Shown in pieces: positions 44,221 through 56,149 of a DNA stretch of 64,000 nt (positions are counted from its first letter, which is position 1; the number at the start of each line of letters is the position of its first letter). Under the pieces are notes generated by a model, which saw only the letters and a program-made list of their open reading frames with translations, ran no database searches and had not been told where the DNA came from. The position numbers and the translations under genes were made by a program. The stretch is taken from contig OY848917.1 of assembly GCA_963693285.1 (NCBI GenBank), positions 11,904,192-11,968,191 on the forward strand, written 5' to 3'. This DNA is from Xestospongia muta (taxonomy: Eukaryota; Porifera; Demospongiae; Haplosclerida; Petrosiidae).

Positions 44221-46130
44221 TGAAGATGATATGGAGGCAATGAAACTGGTAATAATAGTAGTGGTATATCTCAAACAGATTTTATAATACCTATGTTGGA
44301 TTATTCAGTCAATGACATTATAGTTATTTTTACTGGTGGTGATGAAATCACTTGGACCACCAGCGGACTATCTTAGGTAGCTAGGTTATAAATGACACAC
44401 AGATGAAGAAAGCAGTGTGGACACACATCATGCTCATGTTGCATGAGATCCTTCAAAGTCTTTCTAAAAAGGTAATGGAGGGCTCTCTTGATACTCAATT
44501 TTAAGCTAAATATGTTTTAAATTTTTCATTATATTTAGTGTGATAAAATATTCAACTTAGTTTGATAAAAACCACATGCTGACATGCCTTTTGCTAGCTA
44601 GCAATGAACATGTTGTGTTAAATAGTGTGTAAGAGAGCTGCGCTTGTGAAGAGGCATTGTCATACCGAAAAAGACAATGTTACAATATTAGTATTGCAAA
44701 GCCTTTTTCTGTTTTAATGTACCCACCAACTTGTGTCCAGGGTACATTCCTTAAATACTTGGCCTAGCAAAAGTGCTTTCCATAATGCAACGTGATGCAC
44801 ATACACTGTTTTATACCCAATCTTGGCTTCTCCTATAAGAATAAAAGATGAAGATATCAACTTATCACTTACATTACCACCAGCTAAAGTTCAATAACTG
44901 TTTGATAATATGGTAACAATAATCTTCCTGTTTTGTTTCTAACATTGACAGAATTAATAGATTGTGATAGTGATATGATATGTACATTTAGGAACATGTA
45001 GTGACAACTACTGAAATGGCAAATGGTAATTATTTTCATGAAATCGGATGTGATCGTATAGTTTGCCTGAAATTTACAATTAATTGCTGAACAAGTTACT
45101 ATTAATGTTATGAGTATTAAATACATGTAGATATTTTGTTTGTTGTTAGGATTTAAATGATGTTTGTGATGATGATTCAAAGTAGAACAATGATATCTTA
45201 ATTATTTGTGAGCATTATCTTTATGAATTTAATAATTACATTTCCAAAGTTACATGCAGAGTATGTAGACAAAGTTGCAGTGTACATTCCAATAATGCAT
45301 CTTCAATGAAAATAGTGAGGCTTTTAGTCGGTTTGTTATGCAAGCAATACCAATTTTTCATAGTTTCTATTAGGCTGGAAATATTTTGATTATAATTGTG
45401 TTGACTAACTCAATAAACATTATTCATTTTTGTTACTTTGATACAAAGGTTAGATGACTGACAAAATCAAACAATATACACTGAAACAATTCAACTCTTC
45501 AACTTTATAGGGCTTTTTTGCCTCCTCTAATCAAGAGAATTGTTGAACACTTTCTTTGAAACTGTCAACTTCAAGTCAATAAGACAGACATGTTTCCAGT
45601 TTACACAGTGCACTAAAATCTGCTGTATCCTATACTGTACAGGACACAATGATTGCTAAAAATTTAGATGAAAATTCGTATGAGGTATGACGATTAGTTC
45701 TCTTACTTTTTTGTCCTTTTTCCTTCAGCAGACAACTGAATTGTAGGGGAGAAAGTCATGCTTGGTTTAAAATTATCTAACATTTCGTAACTAGATAGAG
45801 CAGGATAGTAATGGGTTCGTCTAATACATTCCACATGAGATGACCATGTGGTGTTATGTAATTGTGTTCACCATAGCCCACAACCTAGATGTCAGAGCTG
45901 GTGTTGAGAAATACTGCATACAATTATGTTATTGACTACCTTCATAAGGTCGTACTGTTTACAATGATGAATGTCCAATGGAGAGAGACTGAATTAGCAG
46001 TCACTTTTTTTGCAGTTATATCCTTGCATATTTTGTTCATAATTTACCCGGTGCAGGCAAAGGAAATCTGACAGCTAACATCAAAAGAACTAATAAAAAT
46101 GAATAATGTCAAGTTTGATAAGATACTTAC
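44221..46130. other. non-coding region
   Basis: No recognisable gene. It may hold downstream exons of the minus-strand gene whose first exon is at 46,205-46,131, but none could be placed with confidence. Confidence 0.35.
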
Positions 46131-46205
46131 ACTGAGAAAACCTACTTCTTCCTCAAAATCATCCGACTGCCATATGACAGGTAGCGGCGAGTAAACCACG
46201 CCCAT
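46131..46205 (-). CDS. candidate first coding exon of an unidentified gene
   Basis: ATG at 46,205 begins 25 clean codons (MGVVYSPLPVIWQSDDFEEE then VGFLS) ending exactly at a consensus donor (AGT/GTAAGT). The upstream 46,200-46,250 is GC-richer than its surroundings, with CGCG and GGGCGTGG motifs, promoter-like in this AT-rich DNA. It lies 141 bp beyond the RNF4-like stop, same strand. Confidence 0.5.
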
Positions 46206-46345
46206 AACACCGCGAGCAAAACATCATCCGTATTTTTAACTGGAATATAACAGTACTATATATCATGTACAAGGAAAGATGAATTCATAAAGACTGGACT
46301 TAATAAAATGACCACAGACAAAAATAATTTAACTTTTAATGTGTG

Positions 46346-47748
46346 CTAAATAAATAATGGATGATATTGCTGAAGAGTGAGTTTCCGATGACACAAAGGA
46401 CATTTTTGAGTTGTTAAAATTGCTTTTCTAATACAAGAGTTACAGAAAACATGTCCACATATAGTAGTAACTAATTTATGACCAGCTGCCTCAAACTACA
46501 GAGAGAGAATAGCTATATATACGTCAAAAATATAGTAATTCACATATAATACTATATGTATATCTCGTGTAGTATTATTGTCCTCTAGTAATATTACCTG
46601 TGTAATCGTTTGCAGACAAACAGGACAAAATAATGAAGTCTTTGTTGAGTCATCACTGCTGCTAGTAGCAGTGGCACTACTTGTAAAGTCAATAGATTTT
46701 ATTACTGATCGTGAAGGGTAATTTAGGATTATTACATCATCTTTAGAAGAACTAACAATTTCAACATCCTGAGAATGACTGGATACTGGTGGACTATAAT
46801 GACTGGATGCTGGGTTATGTTGGCCTGAGATACAATTGGGATTATTTAAAATACAGGTTATAATAATTAAACTTACTTAAATGAGAAATTCTAAGTGGAA
46901 GAGGCTACAAAAATAGAGAGATAATGATGTGTGCTGATCATTCATTGTTCTCTTTAACTTACAGATTTTGTTAAGTCAATAATCTCTTCAACATCTGATA
47001 TACTATCCTTAGTTAAATCAATCACACTCCCAGGTGACGAGGTTCTATTGAAACTAGCAGCATTAAAGGATGATTCCCCTTGAATGGAAAGAAAATTACC
47101 ATAACTGATAGTCCAATAACACTATAGTAAGGGAAAGAGAGAACTGCTCTGTCATCCATGCTAATTTTCCCTTATAAATCACCTTCCCCTCTCACTCAAA
47201 TAATTAAGTAATGATGTATGTAAGTGAGTGTATCCAGAATACCAAATAGTTACGAACTAATCACTTATGAATATTATTTATTAGCAGAAGACAACTATCT
47301 GTATTATAACTAACCTCTATCTAGAGTTGGTGACAAAGTTATTGAAAGACCTCTATCTAGAGTTGGTGACAAAGTTATTGGAAGACCTCTATCTAGAGTT
47401 GGTGACAAAGTTATTGGAAGAGTATTTGGACTAGAAAAGAATAGACATTGAAAGTAATCAATAAATCATCACCTACAATAATATTTCATGGGTAAGACAC
47501 TAAATTGTCTAATAATACAAAACAAGTGAAAAGTGAAATCATACAACGTTTGAAAGATGGCTACGCAAGACATTAAAACATCCTGTATTCTTCCTCAATA
47601 AGAATAACAAAGCATACATTAATCAATACATCTTGTAATTGTACAATGAGTTTTTGTGGTTGTATTGAAAATACAAAACCATAAACACCTCCTATTAGTA
47701 CCTGTTTGAATGATCATATCTGGTTGTTTCTGATTCCTCCATTCTCAT
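46346..47748 (-). CDS. RNF4-like SUMO-targeted ubiquitin ligase, six exons (about 227 aa)
   Basis: Exons 47,748-47,702, 47,430-47,315, 47,078-46,963, 46,904-46,877 (28 bases), 46,824-46,598 and 46,495-46,346. All junctions have GT..AG and phases agree, giving one open frame. Exon 2 has three tandem 12-residue LPITLSPTLDRG units. Exon 3 has two SUMO-interacting motifs (SVIDLTKD, EIIDLTKS), and exon 5 a further VEIV and VIIL. Exons 5-6 make a C3HC4 RING (CPVC, CGHVFC, CPLC) with the RNF4-type end QYHPLFI. Such enzymes bind SUMO chains and ubiquitinate the modified protein, mostly in the nucleus. Human RNF4 is 190 residues with the same order. The start choice is the weakest part: a basic stretch just upstream is in another frame. 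Confidence 0.85.
47315..47430 (-). repeat. three tandem 36-bp units within RNF4-like exon 2
   Basis: GACAAAGTTATTGGAAGACC and its continuation repeat three times, keeping the frame. Copy A has one unit, so the expansion is specific to copy B or was lost in A. Confidence 0.9.
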
Positions 47749-48589
47749 TTGATGGGTGGAGTCTGCTTTCTTCTGTGGCTGTGTGATGTGAATGGTCTTT
47801 GAGAAATGGCTGCTGATGATCGAAGTCTCTTTACTATTGTTCTAGAATTACGAACTCTCTGAAATAGAACACAAACAAAGAATTGATAGCAGAGACATTT
47901 ACAGATGAATTGTGCTTAGATACTCACATCAGCTATTTCTTTGTTCAATATATACTCTTTATAAAAGCAGTGAAGGTGTACTCATTCATTGCCTTTACTG
48001 CTCAAGCTTTGCTTAGTTGCTGCATGAATGTGCTGCTAACTTCACAGAGTAACCAGATAACCCTTGTCACTAGTAAATATCATAACATATAGTGAAGAGA
48101 TCAAAAACCACCTTCTTTTAGATAAAAGATATCTTTATATAGCCACAGCAGAATAATACATAACAATAAACAATATATTGTTAGATTACATAGCAAAGAT
48201 AATAATCATTGTTTAGTCAGTAGCCCAATTGACTACTTTGTAGCCCATTTGTCTCAAAATATAAATATACAATGTATATGTCCTTGCTTAGACAGAGTTT
48301 GGTTGTTGTTTAAATTTTTTGTTAAAATTCTCACTTATGTGTTATAGTTTTAAATTATTATTGTAAGTGCTGATAAGTAGCTGTTTTAAGTTAAAAGAAA
48401 TGCCATTTCGAAGTTGAGATATGAAACCTCATTCTTTGAAGTATAATTCACTCCTAATATATGGAGTCTAGAAATTCCATCATTACCTTTATAACAGTCA
48501 TTTTACTGTAGTAACTGATAAAAAACTCCCTTGTTTCAGAAAAGGTGTACCGACCTTAGCCGCTGCCAGACTCCAGAGATGTTCTACTG

Positions 48590-48955
48590 TTATATATATG
48601 TATCATGACAAGTGGAGTCTTAACAATACTGAATGTAGAACTTAATGATACTGGAAATTATCATTGTATTGTGCCTAATGTATACAGATCTTTGAGTGAC
48701 TCAATTGAGTTAAAAATTGAAGGTAACTCTACACTTTAAATGGATAATTTATGAATTCTGTATTTAACAGTGCTTCCCTTTCTATTTATGCTCTATCAAC
48801 TAAGACATTTGGTATTCTTGGTTATAACATGAGTCTCAACTGCACTGCATACAGTATTTCTAGACCTACTGTGACCTGGAGAAAGAATAATGAACACATA
48901 TCCTCATCTTCATCTGACATTCTATTGTTAATACCTTCTTCCAATTTATACTAAC
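48590..48955 (+). pseudogene. immunoglobulin-like domain fragment, copy B
   Basis: The first exon part reads SGVLTILNVELNDTGNYHC then IVPNVYRS and SIELKIEG before a GTAACT donor. The next exon (about 48,771 on) gives LSIYALSTKTFGILGYNMSL, NCTAYSISRPTVTWRKNN and a stop at about 48,952. It keeps a better frame than copy A, but only the end of one Ig fold and the start of another are present. Whether it is expressed is unknown. Confidence 0.65.
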
Positions 48956-50009
48956 CATAGAATTTCAATTTCACTTATTTTCTCCCAAATAAGGACAATC
49001 TATAGACATTGTATAATAGCAGTAAAGTCACAAAATCTGCAAAAAGTAAGGTTTAATAATGATTGTACTCAGATTTTAAGTTAGTTGTGCATCAACTGAC
49101 TTAAAATTAAGATTTTTTTGTTAAAAATAATGTAAACTAAAGAAATTGTGAAAAAAGTATGCAATCTACAAAAGTTTTATTAATTATTAAATATTTAATT
49201 TGGTACAATGATTTCAGACTGTCACTCTGTCTTGTGGAAGATGAAATTCTCATTTGTTGGAACTGTGAAGTTTAGAAGTATTTGTCCTTCATCCATTGTA
49301 TAAATCCAAGGCACATAATCAAGATTTAGTATTTTCCTTGATGACTTCCACTTTCTACACAAATGCCATTATATCACCACACTTGTTTTTGTCTGTCATC
49401 TTTTCCACTTGTAGTGTTTGTTTAATAATTTGTAACTGATAGAAAGAAAAATTATAGTACAAGTAAGAACTAGAGTCTGTTAATACAAAATCAAAAACAA
49501 TAAAGAAAGAGCTAAGTGCAAAAACTGTTAACACACATTGACACCAATTAATACTGGAGATACTAACTAACATAATTACAAATAAAACTTAAGTGTGAAA
49601 GTGTTCAAAAAGTTCAAAGGATATCACACACCTGCAACCTATAAGATTTAAAACCATTAGCATCTTGAGTCTGAAATACAAAGTTTAAAGATTTGGATTA
49701 TTGTGACAGTCTCAAAATAGTTGACTTTTATGAACACATATTGTTAATTCCAACAGTCTTGAAATTTGAAGACTCAGTACAAGTTAGTGTCAATCATCTT
49801 GAAATTTCTAAAGTGTACTTTTAAAGACATTGAATAAATACTAAAAACTTGAACTTTCAAGACAGTAGTCTTTAAAGTTAAAGAGTACATACTATGAGTG
49901 ATATTGAAATTCAAGACAATAAATTATGAGTACATACTATCATGCAGTTATCTTGAAATTTCAAGACAATCGTTTTTGAAGGTGCATGCAACTTATCAAA
50001 TGTCATGAC

Positions 50010-50240
50010 AGATTCTGTCCCACCCCAAAATTGTCCTACCAGATAAAATTCTGCAACAATTGTTTGTCCTAGGATAAAAAATTTCTGCCATATTTTGTCC
50101 TAGGATAAAAACTTTCTGCTGTATTTTGTCCTATATGTAACTTTTGTCCTAGGACAAAAAGTGGTTAAAAGGTAGCCAAAAATTGTCCTACTGGATAAAA
50201 TTCTACAAAAATATTTTGTCCTAGGACAAAAAGTGGTTGT
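50010..50240. repeat. cluster of TTTTGTCCTAGGACAAAA palindromes
   Basis: Two perfect 18-bp palindromes (50,142-50,159 and 50,214-50,231), two near-palindromes (about 50,068-50,086 and 50,092-50,110) and TTGTCCTACYRGATAAAATT variants, all within 230 bp. No coding frame. Confidence 0.85.
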
Positions 50241-50289
50241 TGGATTTTAAGATAAAAATTTAATAGATGAAATCACAATAAAACTAATT

Positions 50290-50465
50290 AATTGAACATT
50301 TCATACACTTCCAGATGTAATCTTTATTAGTCCAAACTTGAGCTGGTACACTTTGACAATCTTTATGGAACCATTCATAACAAAAAATACATTCTACCAT
50401 TCTACCATAGTTATTTGGTTGTGTACAAGAACAGTAGATAGGAATGGTGTGCTGCACTGGTAAAC
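50290..50465 (-). pseudogene. PHD-like zinc-finger exon
   Basis: The minus strand reads PIYCSCTQPNNYGRMVECIF then CYEWFHKDCQSVP and WKCMKCS. The cysteine/histidine order (C-C, C-C, H-C, C-C) and the aromatic before the last pair fit a PHD finger, a domain that reads histone tails or occurs in transposon proteins. The upstream part of the protein was not found, so it may be a relic. Confidence 0.6.
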
Positions 50466-50489
50466 CAGCATGTCTTTTTCTGGAGTGTT

Positions 50490-51087
50490 GGAAATGGGGG
50501 TGTGGTCTTTACTAGATAGGGACGCACCACCTGTCCTACAACTAGTGATACAGAAATACTTTACAAAGGGAAAGCAGCAGGGAGTGATCACTTGGAATAT
50601 GGAGGTGGAGCTAACTACATTTGTCTACCTGACGAACCTTAGTTTCTCTCTTATACACCTGGTATATCTGAGCTGCAATCCTACATCTATGGAGCAGAAT
50701 ATGAAGTTTATCAAAACAGTGGTCCCTTAGGTCCACTTCATAATCACAATGTCCCCTGTTGTATGTTATGTTTCCACTAGAATATCATATCTAATGATGC
50801 CAGCAAAGATCACGTGTCCCAAAACATGGACCACAGAATATCGAGGTTACCTCATGGCTGAATGTTTCAACCACAAATGTAATGCAGTTTATAAATGTGT
50901 TGATAAAGATGCTGAATCTATTCCAGGCAGTGTAGCTAGCACTAATGGTGCTTTATTCTATCACGTTCAAGCTCAATACAATGGTCTCCTCTGTCCTCCT
51001 TATGACAAGGAGAAGGAACTAGCTTGGTGGTGTGTACCAAATGAACAAAACTGTTGTTTAATAATATATGACATTGACTTTGAGTAA
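50490..51087 (+). pseudogene. sponge short-chain collagen C4-like pseudogene (C-terminal domain)
   Basis: The non-collagenous C-terminal domain typical of sponge short-chain collagen C4 is readable: GRTTCPTTSDTEILY, GGANYICLPDEP, SYIYGAEYEVYQNSGP, PLHNHNVPC, then after a frameshift VCYVSTRISYLMMPAKITCP, GYLMAECF, NTNGALFYHV-like GALFYHVQAQYNGLLCPPYD. Breaks: TAG in place of the usual Trp near 50,517, TAG after PDEP near 50,638, and a one-base insertion near 50,768. No Gly-X-Y collagen region was seen upstream. The last 112 codons are open, which could mislead an automatic gene call. Confidence 0.85.
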
Positions 51088-51371
51088 TTTTGTATATGCA
51101 CTTCACATAATTTTGCATTTATTTTTGAAAACAAGTTTAATCTTATTGGTAATCTTGTTGGTAAAGTTATAACATAATCTTGTTGGTAAAGTTATAACAT
51201 CTTAAACAGGAAGTCTACACAATTTTGTAAGGACAACAATAGGTGTTCTAGCTTACCAACTTTCATGAGCTTTCTGTTTAAGGTAGCTGCATAGCAATCA
51301 TTTATATTCAAATACTTTTTGTGTGATAAGAATCCCTTTTGTCAGATTTGGTTATACATTATTTCATTTAC
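51088..51371. other. spacer between collagen pseudogene and gp210 fragment
   Basis: Contains a short direct duplication (AATCTTGTTGGTAAAGTTAT, near 51,151-51,198). No missing gp210 C-terminal exons were recognised here. Confidence 0.5.
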
Positions 51372-54300
51372 TTTCTGTGAGGTGAGTAGTAAAGCATATT
51401 CTAGCTCCCAAATGTACAGTAGCTAGTGATGGTATAATAGCATATCCTACTCTGACTCTAATATAGTCACATATATCAACACTGTCTGTTACCCATACCT
51501 AAATAACATAAAGAGAGCATTATAAAGTATGTTCAATTACATATAATACTAATATTTGTAACATTCGTTGTGACATTTTATTGGAAGCTGATGATATATA
51601 TTTGAGTTGGTTAACTAATACTCCTATTTTCACTAATATGCTATGAATACTTGTGCTTTATTGCATTTATGTAACTCTATAAAATGTTTTGATAGTATGA
51701 TTGCAGCACACTATTACTGTTATCTTCTCTTCAAATCTCTACTCACTATTATTTTTAGGACAATCTTTTAATTTTAATTATCTTTGACTACCATGTCACA
51801 CACTAAACCGCTGTTTAAATGAAAGTCAGATGAAGTAAAGAAGCTAGTATCTTGATATATGTATGGAAGTCAGTCTGGTAGCTGACAGACACCTACACTT
51901 CACAATAGAAAAATACATGTAGCATTAAGTGATGTGTTGGGGCCCTTAACTAACTTCCGCTAAGTAGCGCAATGATTTCCACAATGTGTATGCATATGAT
52001 ATAATGTTTGTTACTCACTTTCAATATGGCATTTCCTTGTCTAGCTGTTTTCATAACATAGGTGTCATTTCCTTGTCCTCGAGTTACATGTACTATATCA
52101 AACCGGTTCAACCTGTATGACAACTCAATCCCAGCATAATCAAATTGATGTCCAATAGAGTCGTGTAAAACAGCTGCAAAATAAGCAGAGTACTCCAAAG
52201 GAAATGCATGTTGTTTAGAATGAAGTGATGCTTTAGTTAATGAGGTAGACATTAATGACAAACTGTCCGAAGGCTGAACCTACAATACAAGTACAAACAT
52301 GCATTAATGTATGTTGTGTTATCTTATTATAATCTGTTCTATAATAACATTTTAATAAATGTAGTAGTGAGCTAAATCCATCTAAAGAACTAGAGTCACT
52401 GTGTAAATAATTATAACATACAGTAATTATTGATGTGTGGAAAGTTTGGTGAATTTATAAATTAATTTTATGAGGCATTAATTCTGTGATTATTGAATTT
52501 TCTGTTAAGGAACTGTAGATATGGGAGCAAAATTTTAGCAAATTTCAGATTAAAAACCTTTACCACTATATGGTAAAAGTAGTTTGGTCAGATTTTATAA
52601 TAATAAATTTAGCTGAATTATATATTTGTTTATTATAATTAAATGCTAAACATGTACCTCAACATGAACTATGACACTCTGATTTAATCGTAGCTCAAAC
52701 TCATGAGCTGTTACCATGACAACAGCATGCCCATTGAAACCAGCAGTATGTAATTCACCATTAGCTCCAATGGACACAACAGGTTGTCTCCCTTCTAAAG
52801 AGGGCTGAATTAAATGATAATTAAGATGAGAGTTTCCATCTCTACAAAAGGAAAAAAATTATAAAAATTCAAATCAAAAGGAAATGATCAAATATTACAA
52901 TTATGTACACAATATTATCAGTTATCATCACTACTAAACATGACATCAATACATATACATGTATTAATGGTTTTGTAAAGATTAATCTGTGTAAATTAAA
53001 AAGATAAGTAAAAGTATTTTTAATAGAAGTAAGTAAAACAACAGTCTTTTTACATGTAAGTTTCTCACAAAGTCCATTGTCAGTATTGTTTAACATGCTT
53101 TGAGAAACAATCTGAATACCACACCTACTTTTATTTGTTTACAACAAAACTGAAAGTACACATACAAAAAATGAATTTTCATATAGTGAATTTTGTAATG
53201 GAACAAACTGTTTTGGAAGCTTTGTAAGTAATCTGAATTTTAGAGCAAAGTGTTTGAAAGCACTTTCATACCATTATGGAAACAAAAGGAAGTTATACAC
53301 AGACAACTGAATAGCATACATCTCATGTTGTGGTGAAGTATTATTTATTTTAACCAAGTGTGAAAGATTTTACATGAACACCAGATATAGGTATAGTTTG
53401 TGGTTTATTATGACCACTTATGTATATAAATACATCATATTGAAGTACCTGTTGGTAATAATCCTTGCATGTCCATTTTGTGGTAAAAGAAAGTGACCAT
53501 CAGGAGGATTGGGTAACTTGAGACGAGCAAATATTAACACTTGAACTTCATCATAGAAAGTGGCTTCATTTGGGGAACATACTCCAGAAGGACACTTTGC
53601 TATAAGTCTTATCACACCTTGACCAGGATTTCTTGTTCTGAGACATGCAGTGAAATCCCTTTCCTCTTGTAGAGATATACCAGCCTAATATAGTACAGTA
53701 TAATGGACAATACAAAGTAGAATCATGTGTACAAGTTATATAATGACTAAATGGAGTAAAGAGCATGGAAAATAATGCACATGATTTGAACTGTGACATA
53801 AAAAGCACACAACTCAAAAATCTATCCGTTACACTTTTTTCTATCCACTTTCATGTGATGAGTTAAAGTAATTCATAACTAATAAAATTATACACGTACT
53901 GAACATTTATATAGTCTATGTACCTTATCATAAACAGAAGCCAATAAAAGGACATCCATATTAGATATTGTCCGATGAAATGTCAGTCCAAGGACTGCAC
54001 TACTAAATGTAAATGGTGTCTCATCATCTTGTACACCTTCAGCATATACAGATATCTATATTAGTAAAGATAAAGTAAATAGAAGAAAGAGTTTGTCAGA
54101 TCACAAGACTACATGTACACATGAAATTAACAGAGTATGTCCTACCTCTTCTCCAGTGACAAGTTTAGTAGATGGTATAAATATTTTAATACAAGTAAGA
54201 TGTACAACTTTAACATTGACAGTATCACTAGAATAGATTACATCACCTTCACTAGAGTGAGCCTGACCTGTATATAGAAGTTATTACATTATACAGTGTT

Positions 54301-55964
54301 ATAGTGTGTAATTATTACATTACCTGTGACTATAGAAAGTCCAGGAACAATAGCAGTAATGAAACCAGTTTGATCAACATTAGCTACTGTGTTGTTATCA
54401 ATTGTATAACTAATAATGGTTTGATGATGAGGACCACCAAAACTATAAATCTGTAATATACAATAAGATACATTACTAATAAGGTCTGGATAGGGTTAAC
54501 ATGTGACCATTTTTGATAGACTAGTTACATTTCCCACCATAGTCACAGCTAAAAAACTAATTTATCAATGAAATAGTTTAAAAGTAGTTTAGGACAACAA
54601 ACACTACATAAGTAGCAAATTGTCTTACATATACATGTACATGTATACAATGCATATGTACATGTAAATAACGTAATTGTACACAATGTACCTGTACATA
54701 GTGTACATGGACACAATGCACATGTCCATATTGTACATGAACAAAATGTACATGTACACAATGTACATGTACAATATATACTAGTATATCAATTTACTTG
54801 TTATAAAAGGCTAACCTGGTAAGTGGCTATTGGAATTAATGTAATATTCTTTTGGTTGAGTCTGAGAGCATCAAATACCTGAGTACATTGAAATGACAAC
54901 ATATTAATGTTAGTCATGTGAGATCATACATTACCTGTATCTCAGCTGGCCAACTAGAAATAACCTTCCCTGTTGTTGTGGTTGTATTAAAAAACAAATT
55001 AGCTGTTCCCATAGCAACACCTTCAATAAACAGAACTGACTGATGTATCCTCTCTGGATAATGTCAAAACTAAAGACTCAGTTGCAGCTCTATAGTGAAG
55101 ACAATAGTAATATTATTATATGTTATTGACTTAGAAGTTGTCAATACACTTACCTCACTTCTATGTTGTCAGTTTTAGGATTTGCCAATAGTTTCATTAA
55201 CCGATGTTGATTAGTAGGACAAGATACACCTTGATTATCCATCAATTTAACAAATGCTATAATTGTATTACCAACTTGTACCTACAGGAGGGAACAATAA
55301 CTTTATACTTTGAACATATAAATACATCGCATATAGTATTAATTAAATATGGCAGACGGGAAGCCTATGGACAATTAATTAATACATAAATATCTATTAT
55401 TATATTTAGTAACAGTACATGTATGACAGATTAATTTATGTATATTATATCTTCTACTTAGTAATGTCAAGTTGAACAAATGGAGTTAAAAATACAAAAA
55501 CTAGAAGATTATAATTTAATTCACTAACTTTATCAGCTACTTAAACTTGTATAGAATGTATAGTAGCAATATGGACTATACCAGATATTACAGGAACTGA
55601 TAAACACAAATCTTGAATAGATAATCGTATCTGACCTTCACCCAATGGATGGATCTATAAAAGATAATTACAAATTTAGTTTATCATACTTCAAGGAAAA
55701 ACACTATTTACATGTACATATATATGTAAATGTGGCTTCATTTATTACATTACTATGATGTGTTTCTTTCATGTACTTTACATCAGCCACTGAAGGGCGC
55801 GGTTTAATCACATGATTAACACTGAAATAGGAAGACCCATATAGAATAGAGAGGGTGGCCCTGTTATTAGGATGATTATAAACAAGAAGTATATCAGGAG
55901 ATAAGACTGGTTCACTCTCTAGGAGAAGAGCTACAGAATAATTAACTTTGGGAGAAAATGGATC
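51372..55964 (-). pseudogene. nuclear pore membrane glycoprotein gp210 (NUP210)-like gene fragment
   Basis: About ten exons align in order with the middle-to-late luminal part of gp210. Among them are 55,964-55,782 (LLLESEPVLSPDILLVYNHP, YGSSYF), about 55,658-55,530 (GEGQIRLSIQDLCLSVPV), about 55,280-55,155, 55,085-54,935 (FIEGVAMGTANLFFN), 54,890-54,815, 54,450-54,320, about 54,057-53,931 (AVLGLTFHRTISNMDVLLLA), 53,685-53,450, 52,842-52,660, 52,279-52,019 (RLNRFDIVHV) and 51,498-51,372 (VWVTDSVDICDYIRVRVGYA). gp210 is a single-pass pore-membrane protein with bacterial-Ig-like repeats. The N-terminal half and the C-terminal membrane segment are missing. A TAA interrupts HSIQV/VADK, and a frameshift precedes FIEGVAMG. 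Probably a duplicated, decaying piece. Confidence 0.8.
54630..54780. repeat. TGTACA-rich degenerate tandem repeat
   Basis: Many spaced ACAATGTACATGTACA-type units inside a gp210 intron. The cysteine-rich frame on the minus strand is an artefact of it. Confidence 0.85.
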
Positions 55965-56149
55965 CTAAAGAGAAAGAAACAATATTATGTAAGTCATATT
56001 TACAAATTTAACAATATTACATGTATAATGTTGTGATAGTAATTGATATTACCTTAAACGTTCAAGTTGTAACATATGAGTCAGAGAAGTGATCACATAA
56101 TCATCACAATGTATGTCATTTATGCATCCATTAGTATATTTATTAGTCC

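Larger units (their letters stand above)
47110..49920. repeat. segmental duplication, copy B
   Basis: Partner of about 37,960-41,030 in direct orientation, about 9 kb away. It holds the 5' half of the intact RNF4-like gene (-) and, beyond their shared upstream region, the Ig-domain fragment (+), so the two genes are divergent. Confidence 0.88.

Noticed and set aside
37960..49920. Segmental duplication as an LTR pair of a retroelement
   Set aside because: The two copies are direct repeats about 9 kb apart, but they contain host-type exons and no gag/pol lies between them.
51950..52261. 103-codon ORF as an independent gene
   Set aside because: It is one exon of the gp210-like fragment plus intron read-through.
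54549..54761. Cysteine/threonine-rich 70-codon frame, metallothionein-like at first sight
   Set aside because: It is the TGTACA-type tandem repeat read on the minus strand, within a gp210 intron.
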